Assembly (NCBI RefSeq): GCF_003205835.1 | Contig: NZ_CP029773.1 | Coordinates: forward strand, 1,272,501 to 1,336,500 | DNA: 64,000 nucleotides | Direction of reading: 5' to 3' | From: Stenotrophomonas maltophilia | Lineage (GTDB): Bacteria > Pseudomonadota > Gammaproteobacteria > Xanthomonadales > Xanthomonadaceae | Shown: one piece after another, positions 44,885 to 53,094 of the stretch | Numbering within the stretch: the first letter of the stretch is position 1 | Layout of the letters: every line of letters begins with the position of its first letter | Translations under genes and position numbers: made by a program | Notes under the pieces: generated by a model | Told to the model about the DNA's origin: nothing | Seen by the model: only the letters and a program-made list of their open reading frames with translations | The model's database searches: none

Positions 44885-45240
44885 GAGCCGGCCCCCACCA
44901 CCGCCACGCCGGCGGTGACCAGCAGCATGCCGGTCACCCGCAGCGGCGTGAGCTTTTCGCGGAACAGGAAGCGGCCGGCAATCATCAGCGCGACGATGTT
45001 GATCGAGCCCAGCAGCACGCCCTTGGACAGCGGCACCAGCGACAGGAACGCGATCCAGGCGACGAACTCAAGCACATAACAGGCGATGCCGATCCACAGC
45101 CAGGGACGGCTGAGCATGTGTTTCCAGCGTTGCAGTCCTTCGCCTTCCTGCGGATCGCTGGCGGCGGCCTTGAAGGCGAGCTGGCCACCGGTATCGAGTA
45201 CCACATTGGCCAGCCACAGCAGCGTTGCGAGTGCCCCCAT
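44881..45240 (-). CDS. Small four-TM EamA/SMR-like transporter, first copy
   Basis: A 119-residue four-TM protein (starting MGALATLLWLANVVLDTGG, with the conserved LSKGVLLGSINIVALMI). It starts 1 base after the stop of the alpha/beta hydrolase gene and overlaps the next transporter gene by four bases. The two are probably antiparallel partners in one transporter. Confidence 0.75.
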   Translation of the reverse strand: MGALATLLWLANVVLDTGGQLAFKAAASDPQEGEGLQRWKHMLSRPWLWIGIACYVLEFVAWIAFLSLVPLSKGVLLGSINIVALMIAGRFLFREKLTPLRVTGMLLVTAGVAVVGAGS

Positions 45241-45241
45241 C

Positions 45242-46078
45242 TCAGGCCACCGCCTTGAGGACGCCGCTGCGTTCACCGATTTCGGTGAAGAAGCGCGCGC
45301 TGCGGCGGATCACGTCGCGGCGTTCGCGGTCGATGGTGATCATGTGGTAACTGTCTTCCAGCACCACCAGTTCCTTCGGGCCGCTGACCCGCGACATCAC
45401 CAGCTCGGCGTTGCCCATGCTGGCCACGTCGTCCTCGCGGGCGTGCATCACCAGGCACGGCGCGGTGACCTGGTGCAGGTGGCGGCGGGTCCAGTTGCTC
45501 AGGGCGCGCATTTCGGCCAGGGCGTGCCAGGGGTTGCCCGGCAGGCCGGCGGCGGCGCTGTCGCCGGACAGCATGGCGGCACTGACTTGTGCACGCAGGC
45601 GCTCGTCACGCAGGCCGTACGGCGGTTCTTCCATGAACATGCGGTCGCGGCCGATGTTGAAGCGCTTGAACCACGGCAGGAGGAACGAGAAGCGGGCCAC
45701 GGCGGGAATGTTCCAGCCGTCGTAACGGAAAGTGGCGCCGTACACGCCCACGCCGGACACCCACTCCGGGCGACGTGCCGCCAACGCCAGCGAAAGTACC
45801 GCGCCCATCGACAGGCCACCCACGAACAGCTGGTCGACCTTGCCGCGCAGGGCGGCCGCCGCATCTTCCACGCCCTGGTACCACTGTTCCCAGGTGGTCG
45901 CCAGCAGGTCATCCACGGTGCCGCAATGGCCGGGCAGCTGCACGCCGTGCACGGTGAAACCGGCATTGTTCAGCCCTTTGCCCAGCATGCGCATTTCCGC
46001 CGGGGTGCCGGTCAGGCCATGGACCAGCAGCACGCCCTGTGGGCCACCGGGGAGGAAGAAGTCGTGCGATTCGGTCAC
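45242..46078 (-). CDS. Alpha/beta hydrolase, carboxylesterase/lipase-like
   Basis: The 278-residue serine hydrolase has an oxyanion loop LVHGLTGTPAEM, nucleophile elbow GLSMGAVLS, the acid in HAREDDVAS and the histidine in DSYHMITID. It resembles Est30-type carboxylesterases and monoacylglycerol lipases. No signal peptide is present. It starts with GTG preceded by GGAG. It heads the metabolic run that ends at the arginase-fold gene and follows a two-component system by about 80 bases on the same strand. Confidence 0.88.
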   Translation of the reverse strand: MTESHDFFLPGGPQGVLLVHGLTGTPAEMRMLGKGLNNAGFTVHGVQLPGHCGTVDDLLATTWEQWYQGVEDAAAALRGKVDQLFVGGLSMGAVLSLALAARRPEWVSGVGVYGATFRYDGWNIPAVARFSFLLPWFKRFNIGRDRMFMEEPPYGLRDERLRAQVSAAMLSGDSAAAGLPGNPWHALAEMRALSNWTRRHLHQVTAPCLVMHAREDDVASMGNAELVMSRVSGPKELVVLEDSYHMITIDRERRDVIRRSARFFTEIGERSGVLKAVA

Positions 46079-46157
46079 CTGGCGGCTCCGGGACGGCAGT
46101 GGGGATGGCAGGATCGCAAGCGCGATTTTCGCCAGCCTTTCAGCGCCCCGGGCCGGG

Positions 46158-47537
46158 TCAGGGCGCCTTCAGCAGCGGCAGCGTGATGGCGACCTTCAGT
46201 CCGCCACCTGGGCGGTTCAGGAAGCTCAGGCGGCCGCCGAAGTGCTCCACCGCCTCGTGCGCGATGGCCAGGCCGAGGCCGGTGCCGCTGGCAGCGGTGC
46301 CCGGCGCCCGGAAGAAGCGCTCGCCCAGCCGTGGCATCACGTCGTCGGGCACACCAGGGCCGTTGTCTTCCACATACAGTTCGACATCATTGTCGTCCAG
46401 CGCGTGCACGCCCACCGTGACGGTTGCATTGCGGCCGGCATAACGCAGGGCGTTGTCGATCAGGTTGTCCAGCGCTTCCTGCAGCATGGCGCCGTTGCCC
46501 AGTACACGCAGCGGATGGGGACTGCCGCGGTAGCCCAGATCGATGCCATCGCGGATCGCCTCCGGTACGCGCATGCCGACCCACTGCGGTACCAGCTCGC
46601 ACAGGTCCAGTGCCTCCACGGTATCGGGCACGGTCTGCGCCCGGCTCAGTGCCAGCAGCTGGGTGCTGACCCGGGCGGTGCGCTGGTTGAGCCGGCGGAT
46701 GTGCTGCAGCGCCTCGCGCACTGTATCGGGGTCGCCATGTGCCAGCGCCTGGTCCACGTGCAGGGCCATGCCCGCCAGCGGCGAACGCAGCTGGTGCGCG
46801 GCATCGGCGATGAAACGGTTCTGCAGGGTGATCATTTCCGCCTGGCGGGCAAACAGGTCATCGATGGTGCTGATCAGTGGCTGGATCTCCTCGGGCACGT
46901 CGGCATCGGAGATCGGCGCCAGTTCGCCACGGCGCTGGGCCAGGCGGGTCCTCAGCGGGGTCAGGATGCGCAGGCCATAGGTCACGCCGAACCAGACCAG
47001 CGCTGCGGTACCCAGCGCCAGCATGGTCATCAGCGGGATGATGATCATCAGGATCTCGCGCGCACGCTGCCGGCGGTCGGCCATGCTCTCGGCCACGGTC
47101 ACCGCCAGCTGGTCCTGCGGATCGTTCATCGCCTGCGTGCAGACGGTGGCCATGCGCACCTGCTGGCCATTGAGGTTGCCGTCGTACAGCGCCGGATGCA
47201 CGCCGGTGCAGTCCTGCGAAGGGGCGTACGGGCTGAAGTCTGCATTGCCGCTGAGCGTACCCATGCGGCTGCTGTCGACGTTGAAGTAGCGATGGCCGTC
47301 GGGGTCGTACTCGATCAGGAAGCGCGCCTGCGGAGACAGGTCGCTGGTCACCGGCATGGTGCTCAGCATCTGCGCGAACGAATGCGTGTCGTCGATCAGG
47401 TTGCGGTCGTGGATGCGGTTGGAATAGTCCAGCGCAACGTAGTAGGCCAGGATCGTGTTGAAGGTGAGCAGGCCCAGCATCGGCAACGCCAGGAAGGCGA
47501 GCAGGCGCCGGCGCAGGCTGGGTGGTCCACTGATCAC
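46158..47537 (-). CDS. Sensor histidine kinase, TctE/QseC type
   Basis: The 459-residue kinase has TM1 near residues 10-30, a periplasmic 2CSK_N-like sensor (~35-160), TM2, HAMP, then the catalytic core. The phospho-accepting His is in RFIADAAHQLRSPLAGM, the N box in NLIDNALRYAG, and G boxes in VEDNGPGVP and GTGLGLAIA. GTG start overlaps the response-regulator stop in a GTGA, so translation is coupled. Signal unknown; relatives respond to citrate-type carboxylates or metals/catecholamines. Confidence 0.92.
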   Translation of the reverse strand: MISGPPSLRRRLLAFLALPMLGLLTFNTILAYYVALDYSNRIHDRNLIDDTHSFAQMLSTMPVTSDLSPQARFLIEYDPDGHRYFNVDSSRMGTLSGNADFSPYAPSQDCTGVHPALYDGNLNGQQVRMATVCTQAMNDPQDQLAVTVAESMADRRQRAREILMIIIPLMTMLALGTAALVWFGVTYGLRILTPLRTRLAQRRGELAPISDADVPEEIQPLISTIDDLFARQAEMITLQNRFIADAAHQLRSPLAGMALHVDQALAHGDPDTVREALQHIRRLNQRTARVSTQLLALSRAQTVPDTVEALDLCELVPQWVGMRVPEAIRDGIDLGYRGSPHPLRVLGNGAMLQEALDNLIDNALRYAGRNATVTVGVHALDDNDVELYVEDNGPGVPDDVMPRLGERFFRAPGTAASGTGLGLAIAHEAVEHFGGRLSFLNRPGGGLKVAITLPLLKAP

Positions 47538-48217
47538 GGGGCGCTGTCGTCCTGCGCGTCTTCCAGCATGTAGCCCAGCCCGCGCACGGTGCGGATGCCC
47601 ATGCCGCCGGGCTGCAGCTTGCGGCGCAGGCGGTGCAGGGCGATGTCCAGGCCGTTGTCGGTGAGGTCCTGGCCCCAGTCGCACAGCGCCTCCACCAGCT
47701 GCGCGCGCGAGACGATGCGCTCGGCGCGTACCGCCAGTGCCGACAGCAGGCCGAACTCGCGCGCGGTCAGTTCCAGCGACTGGTCGTCGATCCACACCCG
47801 GTGCCCGGCCAGATCGATACGCAGGCGGCCGATGCGCAGGTCCGGGTTGCCATTGCTGGTGACCCGGCGCAGCTGCGCACGCACGCGTGCTTCGAACTCG
47901 TCCAGCGCGAACGGCTTGACCAGGTAGTCATCGGCGCCGAGGTCGAGCACGCGCACGCGCTCGGCCAGGCCGTCGCGGGCGGTCACCACCAGCACCGCCA
48001 GGCCATCGCCGCGCTGACGCAGGCGCTGCAGCACGTCGCGGCCATCCAGCTGAGGCAGGCCCAGGTCCAGCACCAGCAATGCGTACTGGGTCGAGCCCAG
48101 TGCCGCGTCGGCGTGCGCGCCGTTGTCGACGTGGTCAACCACGTGCCCCTGCCGGCGCAGCGAGGCGCACAGGCCGGAGGCGATATCCGGGTCGTCTTCA
48201 GCAATCAGAACGCGCAT
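47534..48217 (-). CDS. OmpR/PhoB-family response regulator
   Basis: The 227-residue regulator has an N-terminal receiver (EDD at the start, phospho-Asp in LVLDLGLPQLDG, Lys in YLVKPFAL) and a C-terminal winged helix (LTAREFGLLSAL, NGLDIALHRLRRKL, TVRGLGYML). It is the first gene of the RR-HK pair (TctD/QseB type). The two genes are transcribed in the same direction as the adjoining metabolic cluster, which may be a target. Confidence 0.93.
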   Translation of the reverse strand: MRVLIAEDDPDIASGLCASLRRQGHVVDHVDNGAHADAALGSTQYALLVLDLGLPQLDGRDVLQRLRQRGDGLAVLVVTARDGLAERVRVLDLGADDYLVKPFALDEFEARVRAQLRRVTSNGNPDLRIGRLRIDLAGHRVWIDDQSLELTAREFGLLSALAVRAERIVSRAQLVEALCDWGQDLTDNGLDIALHRLRRKLQPGGMGIRTVRGLGYMLEDAQDDSAP

Positions 48218-48351
48218 GCGCGGGGGCTCCTGTAACGGTCAGGCCCACCGGATGGACGGGGTGGGCCTCTCTCGGCTGCCGAGGGTAGCCGCAAACCGGG
48301 TGAAGGTGGAGCGCGCCGCCGCCACCCGGCGCCGTCGCGCTGTCCCTTCAT

Positions 48352-49479
48352 TCAGTCCTGCAGGCCCGGCTCACCCTGTGCCAATGGCACCCGCGAGCCA
48401 TCCAGCAGGCCACGGCTGAGCCTGCCATCTTCGATGAACAGCAGTTCGCCGTTCTCGCCATTCTTGATGCTGCTGTCGATGGCGATCACGCGGTCGCCAT
48501 GGAAGCTGCTGACGTGCGGCATCGAGGTGTGGCCGACCACGATGCGCTTGAGCTTCAGGCGGTCGAGCACGGTCTGCACCCCCGCCGTGTCGAGCCGCCC
48601 ATCGAAGTAGCCGCGGTACCAGATCGGGCTGGTCTTGCCGTCATACAACGGCGCGGTGGCCGGGTCGGCCTTCACTTCGGCCTTGGGCAGGCCCAGCGAT
48701 GCCTGGTAGGCCGCGTTGGTGCGCGCCGGGTCCAGCGCCAGCTGCACTGCCTCGGGCGAGATGCCGCCGTGCAGGAACAGGGTATCGCCGATCTGCAGCA
48801 GCACCGGGCGGCTGCGCAGCCACTGCCCGATCACCGAGTCGGCGCCATACAGTTGCGGATAGCTGCGGCCGAGCAGCTGGGCGCTGCGCAGGTACTTCGG
48901 GTTGACGTAGCGCAGGTCGTCGTACAGCACCATGGTTTCGTGGTTGCCGAGCACGAAGTGCACTGCGCCACCGGCGGCGGCGGCCTGCTGCTGCAGGCCG
49001 TACAGCAGCCAGAAGGCCTCGGTCACCTGCGGACCGCGGTCGAACACATCGCCGGCGATGACCAGCGTGTCCTTGCCCAGCGCCCAGCGGTCCTGTGCGT
49101 CGATGACCTGGTGGGCGCGCAGCAGGCGCACCAGCAGCCCGTACTGGCCATGGATGTCGGACAGCGCAACGATGCGCGGCACAGCCGGCAGCACGGAAAC
49201 CGAAGGCGCATTCGGGGCAGCCACATGCACCGTGTGCTCGTAGCCGCAGCGCGGGGCGATGTCGGTACCTGCGGCCTGCGTGGCGAGCGTGTGCGACTCG
49301 ACCTTGTCGTCGCAGATCCACTTGGCCTGCAACTGCGTGCCCTTGCGGAATACATAGGGGCCATCGGCCTGGACGTGGTCGGCGGGCGCGGCAACCTCGC
49401 GGGCCTGCGTGGCTCCGGCGCTGCAGGCCAGCAGTGGCAGCAGCAGGGCGGTCATCAGGGAAGGGCGATAGCACGGCAT
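48352..49479 (-). CDS. Secreted PPP-type (Shewanella-like) metallophosphatase
   Basis: The 375-residue protein has a Sec signal (MTALLLPLLACSAGATQA) and a metallophosphoesterase core with ALSDIHGQYG, AGDVFDRGP, LGNHET, LHGGISPE and VGHTSMP, the five motifs of the PPP superfamily. This set is typical of bacterial Shewanella-like protein phosphatases. The extra N-terminal ~90 residues precede the core. It should be periplasmic; the phosphoprotein or metabolite substrate is unknown. It stands alone, 134 bases before the response-regulator gene. Confidence 0.85.
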   Translation of the reverse strand: MPCYRPSLMTALLLPLLACSAGATQAREVAAPADHVQADGPYVFRKGTQLQAKWICDDKVESHTLATQAAGTDIAPRCGYEHTVHVAAPNAPSVSVLPAVPRIVALSDIHGQYGLLVRLLRAHQVIDAQDRWALGKDTLVIAGDVFDRGPQVTEAFWLLYGLQQQAAAAGGAVHFVLGNHETMVLYDDLRYVNPKYLRSAQLLGRSYPQLYGADSVIGQWLRSRPVLLQIGDTLFLHGGISPEAVQLALDPARTNAAYQASLGLPKAEVKADPATAPLYDGKTSPIWYRGYFDGRLDTAGVQTVLDRLKLKRIVVGHTSMPHVSSFHGDRVIAIDSSIKNGENGELLFIEDGRLSRGLLDGSRVPLAQGEPGLQD

Positions 49480-49552
49480 CGGCGGCGTCCGGCGGCGGAA
49501 ACATCCGATGCTAACCGGCGCGGCCGGATCGTGGTGTGCGCGAATGGGCGGA

Positions 49553-50002
49553 TCAGGCGCCGCGCCCGTCGTCCTTGAGCTTGCGCACGCGGGTCGCGGC
49601 GGCCTGCAGGGGCTGACCGTCGCGCCCGCACGGCTGCATGTAGGGCAACGGTCGCCGTGTGCTCGATTCGATCAGCTGGGAGTGCGCTTCACCGGCCTCG
49701 AAGCGATGGCGTTCACCCCATTGGCGCAGCGCGACCAGCAGCGGAAACAGTTCCTGGCCGGCGTGGGTGAGCACGTATTCCTGGTAGGCCGAGCCATCGG
49801 AGGCGGGCTGCAATTGCAGGATGCCTGCCTCGACCAGCCTGCGCAGGCGATCACTGAGGATGTTGCGCGCCGCGCCGAGGCTGCGCTGGAAGTCGCCAAA
49901 GCGGGTGATGCCATCGAAGGCATCGCGGATGACCAGCAACGCCCAGCGGTCGCCGAGCAGGTCGGCGCTGCGGGCGACGGGGCAGGGACTGTTGGCGTGC
50001 AT
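49553..50002 (-). CDS. HxlR-family transcriptional regulator
   Basis: The 149-residue regulator has the HxlR core: CPVARSADLLGDRWALLVIR near the N-terminus, FGDFQRSLGAARNILSDRL (recognition helix) and GSAYQEYVLTHAGQEL. A conserved Cys7 suggests thiol-based sensing in some relatives. It is divergent from an MFS exporter gene, and an inverted repeat lies between them. It probably represses both genes. A GGAG site precedes the start. Confidence 0.92.
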   Translation of the reverse strand: MHANSPCPVARSADLLGDRWALLVIRDAFDGITRFGDFQRSLGAARNILSDRLRRLVEAGILQLQPASDGSAYQEYVLTHAGQELFPLLVALRQWGERHRFEAGEAHSQLIESSTRRPLPYMQPCGRDGQPLQAAATRVRKLKDDGRGA

Positions 50003-50016
50003 GCTGGGATCTCCGG

Positions 50017-50078
50017 ATGTGGTTGCAGTTTAAAACCAATGGCGCTAGCCTGCATCAAGTTTCAAATTGCAACCACAT
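50017..50078. promoter_or_regulatory. Divergent hxlR/MFS operator-promoter with ATGTGGTTGCA arms
   Basis: ATGTGGTTGCA (50017-50027) and TGCAACCACAT (50068-50078) are perfectly inverted; extended to 20 bases they match at 18. Each arm overlaps a TTGCAR that can serve as -35 for the gene on that side. For the MFS side TTGCAG (50023-50028), 17 bases, TAGCCT. The right arm ends one base before the MFS start codon. Confidence 0.75.
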
Positions 50079-50079
50079 A

Positions 50080-51297
50080 ATGAATGCTCCATTGATTCCC
50101 CGCCCATTGCTGGTCCTGCTCGCGGTCGCCGCCGGTGCCAGCGTTGCCAACGTCTATTACGCGCAACCGCTGCTGGATCGGCTGGCGCAGGCCTTCGCAC
50201 TGGACCGTGCCGTGGCGGGCGCAGTGTTGGCGGCAACCCAGGCCGGCAGCGTGCTGGCATTGCTTGGCCTGCTGCCGTTGGCTGATCGCGGTGACCGGCG
50301 ACGTTTGCTGCGGCTGCAGTTGATGGCGCTGGTGCTGGGCCTGCTGTGGCTGGCGGCTGCCCGGACTGCGGCATGGCTGTTGTCGGGCATGCTGCTGGCC
50401 GGCCTGCTGGGCACCGCGCTGACCCAGGGGCTGATCGCCTATACCGCCACGCTGGCGCCGCCGGAGCAGCGCGGCCGCGTGGTGGGCGTGGTGCAGGGCG
50501 GTGTGTTCATCGGCCTGTTGCTGGCGCGCGTGGTATCGGGCGCGGTCGCGGCCACCATCGGCTGGCGGGCGGTCTATCTGCTGTCGGCAGCGGTGATGAC
50601 GGCCTTGACCGTGCTGTTGTGGCGGCGCCTGCCGGCGGTGCCGGTACCGGTGGTACGACCGCGCTGGCGCGAACTGCTGTGGTCGATGCTGGGCATGCTG
50701 CGCCGGGACCGCAGTCTGCGCGAGCGTGGGCCGCTGGCGTTGCTGCTGTTTGCTGGCCTCAACGTGTTCTGGGCGGCGGCGCCGCTGCCCTTGTCGGCGC
50801 CTCCGCTGCAGTGGTCCACCGCGGCCATCGGTGCGCTCGGCCTGGCCGGCGTAGTGGGCGCATTGATGGCGGCGCGGGTCGGGCACTGGATGGACTGCGG
50901 TTTCGCCGATCGGGTCAGTCTTGGCGCGTTGCTGCTGATGCTGGCCGCGTGGTGGCCGCTGCTGGGCCTGCCGCAGTCGCTGTCGTTGCTGCTGTTGGGC
51001 GTGATCGTGCTCGACCTCGGTGGGCAGGCACTGCACGTATCGAACCAGGCGCTGCTGCTGCGTGCACCGGCAGAACAGCATGGGCGTCTGGTGGCGCTGT
51101 ACATGCTGTTCTATGCGGTGGGCAGTGGTGCCGGTGCGGCTGCCGGACCCTGGATGCAGGCCCGGCATGGCTGGCCTGCCGTGTGCCTGCTGGGTGCAGG
51201 CATCGCGTTGCTGGCACTGCTGTGGTGGGCCGCGTGGCGGGTGGCGGCGGTGAAAGCAGCGGCTGGCGCTCGCATCGGTAGTGCCGGTTGTCGGTAG
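50080..51297 (+). CDS. MFS drug exporter (AraJ/YdhP-like); C-terminus read from repeat DNA
   Basis: The 405-residue major facilitator protein has 12 predicted TM segments. It has motif A-like LLPLADRGDRRRLL and motif C-like region GGVFIGLLLARVVSG. It likely exports drugs or sugars under HxlR control. No Shine-Dalgarno precedes ATG 50080; the operator arm abuts it. The last residues (IGSAGCR) and the TAG stop come from a decayed SMAG sequence and the GTAG start of the following dimer. Confidence 0.85.
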   Translation: MNAPLIPRPLLVLLAVAAGASVANVYYAQPLLDRLAQAFALDRAVAGAVLAATQAGSVLALLGLLPLADRGDRRRLLRLQLMALVLGLLWLAAARTAAWLLSGMLLAGLLGTALTQGLIAYTATLAPPEQRGRVVGVVQGGVFIGLLLARVVSGAVAATIGWRAVYLLSAAVMTALTVLLWRRLPAVPVPVVRPRWRELLWSMLGMLRRDRSLRERGPLALLLFAGLNVFWAAAPLPLSAPPLQWSTAAIGALGLAGVVGALMAARVGHWMDCGFADRVSLGALLLMLAAWWPLLGLPQSLSLLLLGVIVLDLGGQALHVSNQALLLRAPAEQHGRLVALYMLFYAVGSGAGAAAGPWMQARHGWPAVCLLGAGIALLALLWWAAWRVAAVKAAAGARIGSAGCR

Positions 51298-51381
51298 AGT
51301 CGACTGTCAGTCGACTGCTCTTTACCCAACGCGCGAAAAATCCCGCGCTGCGCGCGATAGTCGACCAGCGGTCGACTCTAC
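51294..51381. repeat. SMAG (GTAG) dimer, 88-bp composite type
   Basis: GTAGAGTCGACTG... at the left and ...GTCGACTCTAC at the right, with a core containing CGCGAAAAATCCCGCGCTG. The same 88-bp composite, in opposite orientation, is at 56559-56646. Confidence 0.88.
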
Positions 51382-51392
51382 CTGTCCTGCCG

Positions 51393-52856
51393 TCATCGCT
51401 GCAGTGCGCGCCGACCCGGGGCTTCCTGCAGGTCCGCACTGGCCACCACCACGCGGTTGCGGCCGCTGCGCTTGGCCTCGTACATCGCCGCGTCGGCACG
51501 TGCCATCAGCCGCTCGTAGTCCGGATGGCCATCGTGGCCGGCCACGCCGATGCTGGCGGTCAGTGCCAGCACCTGGCCGTTGGCCAGTGCCACCGGCGAC
51601 TGCGCGATCTGCCTGCGCAGGCTTTCGGCGATGACCTGCGCCTGCGATTCGCTGGCGGCGACCAGCACCACCACGAACTCTTCGCCGCCATAGCGGAACA
51701 GGTAGTCGCTGCCGCGCGTGAGCTGGCCGAGCAGGCCGGCGACGTGCTGCAACGCGCGGTCGCCGGCATCGTGGCCATGGCCATCGTTGATCGCCTTGAA
51801 ATGATCCAGGTCGAGCAGCAGCAGCGAAAAGGGCGTCTGGTTGCGCGTGGCCAGCTCGATCTCGCGACGCAGCACTGTTGGCAGGAATCGGCGGTTGAGC
51901 AGGTTGGTCAAGGCATCGCTGCCGGCGTCGAGTTCGCCGATGCGTTCGAACAGCAGGGTCATCAGGGTCCGGATGGCAGCCAGGTCGTCACGGATGGCGG
52001 GCAACACCGCCAAGCGCTGTGCAGCATCGCTGTCTGCGCGCTGCAGGTTGCCATCGATGCGCGCCATCAGCTGGCCGACCTGTTGGGTCTCGCTGCTTTC
52101 GCCGAAGCTGGGGATGCCCTTGTGGGTGAACCACAGGCCGAATTCCGAGGTGGCGAGGCTGGCGCTGTCACTGCCCTGCACATGGCCGGCCAACGCGTAG
52201 AGCAGGGCGTTTTCCCAGTCCAGCAGCAATGCGCGCTGGCGCTCGCGTTCGGTGCTGACGTTCTGCACCAGCGAGAACAGGCGGTAGGCCGCATCGGCTC
52301 GGGTCGAGCGTTCGCGCGCATGGGTGTAGGCCAGGGTCATGCCTTCCATGGCGATGTCCATGATCGCGCTTAGGCAGTCGATGGCGGCGAATGCGGTGTC
52401 GCTGTCCGGCGCATCGTCGCGCAGGCGCACGAACAGTTCGTGCTTGAGCACGCGTGCGCCACGGGTGACCAGGTCGACAGGAATGCCGACCCGGGCGTGG
52501 ACATCGCCGATCACCCGCTGTGAGGCGACGGTGGTGGCGATACCGGCGGCATCGGTGGTCAACAGTTGCACCAGCCAGCGTTGCATGGCCGGTTGCAGGC
52601 GCAGCTTGACCTGCTCGTGGGACAGGAAGCGGCGTGCCCGCCCATCCTGCAGCAGCACTTCATAGAAGCGCTGGGCCAGCGCGGGCGGGGCATCGATGGC
52701 AGCGGCGCGCAGCAGCGCGGTGGCGGCCGGGCCGGCCTGCAGCAGGCAGTGTTGCCAGGCCTCGGCCAGCGGCTGGCTGGCATCGTCCAATTGGGGTGGT
52801 TCCACGTCGATCTCTGACTGCGTACGGCAAACCACGGGTATCGGCCGCGGCGGCAT
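51393..52856 (-). CDS. Globin-coupled diguanylate cyclase (DosC-like)
   Basis: The 487-residue protein makes cyclic-di-GMP in response to O2 or another heme ligand. The N-terminal ~180 residues are a globin sensor with the proximal His120 in IGDVHARVGIP. A middle helical domain follows. The C-terminal GGDEF domain has an intact GGEEF and an RGSD inhibitory site five residues before it; LTNLLNRRFL and DLDHFKAINDGHGH are the usual substrate motifs. No EAL is present. The ribosome-binding site is weak, so the start may be shifted. Confidence 0.9.
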   Translation of the reverse strand: MPPRPIPVVCRTQSEIDVEPPQLDDASQPLAEAWQHCLLQAGPAATALLRAAAIDAPPALAQRFYEVLLQDGRARRFLSHEQVKLRLQPAMQRWLVQLLTTDAAGIATTVASQRVIGDVHARVGIPVDLVTRGARVLKHELFVRLRDDAPDSDTAFAAIDCLSAIMDIAMEGMTLAYTHARERSTRADAAYRLFSLVQNVSTERERQRALLLDWENALLYALAGHVQGSDSASLATSEFGLWFTHKGIPSFGESSETQQVGQLMARIDGNLQRADSDAAQRLAVLPAIRDDLAAIRTLMTLLFERIGELDAGSDALTNLLNRRFLPTVLRREIELATRNQTPFSLLLLDLDHFKAINDGHGHDAGDRALQHVAGLLGQLTRGSDYLFRYGGEEFVVVLVAASESQAQVIAESLRRQIAQSPVALANGQVLALTASIGVAGHDGHPDYERLMARADAAMYEAKRSGRNRVVVASADLQEAPGRRALQR

Positions 52857-52953
52857 ACGGTTGATGGCGGGTTAGCCGGCCAGTTTACGCGCGGTGCAGG
52901 GTTGCACGGTGCGCAAACCACATCGGCGCCGCTGCGGCAATGAGTGAACGCAT

Positions 52954-52974
52954 TTGAGAATCAATCGCATTGAT
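52954..52974 (+). promoter_or_regulatory. Fur box upstream of the siderophore receptor
   Basis: TTGAGAATCAATCGCATTGAT is a good match to the Fur 7-1-7 consensus (TGAGAATNATTCTCATT). It lies about 120 bases before the receptor start, so the gene is likely iron-repressed. Confidence 0.75.
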
Positions 52975-53094
52975 GGGAGAATGCGCGCACGGAACGGGCT
53001 GCAGGTGCCTGCTGCAGGACTGCTCCGCCTCCCCCTCGTCGTTGCCTCAAGCCCTTTGCCAGAGGCCCCGTAGCCCTGCCAGAAGGTCCTGATC

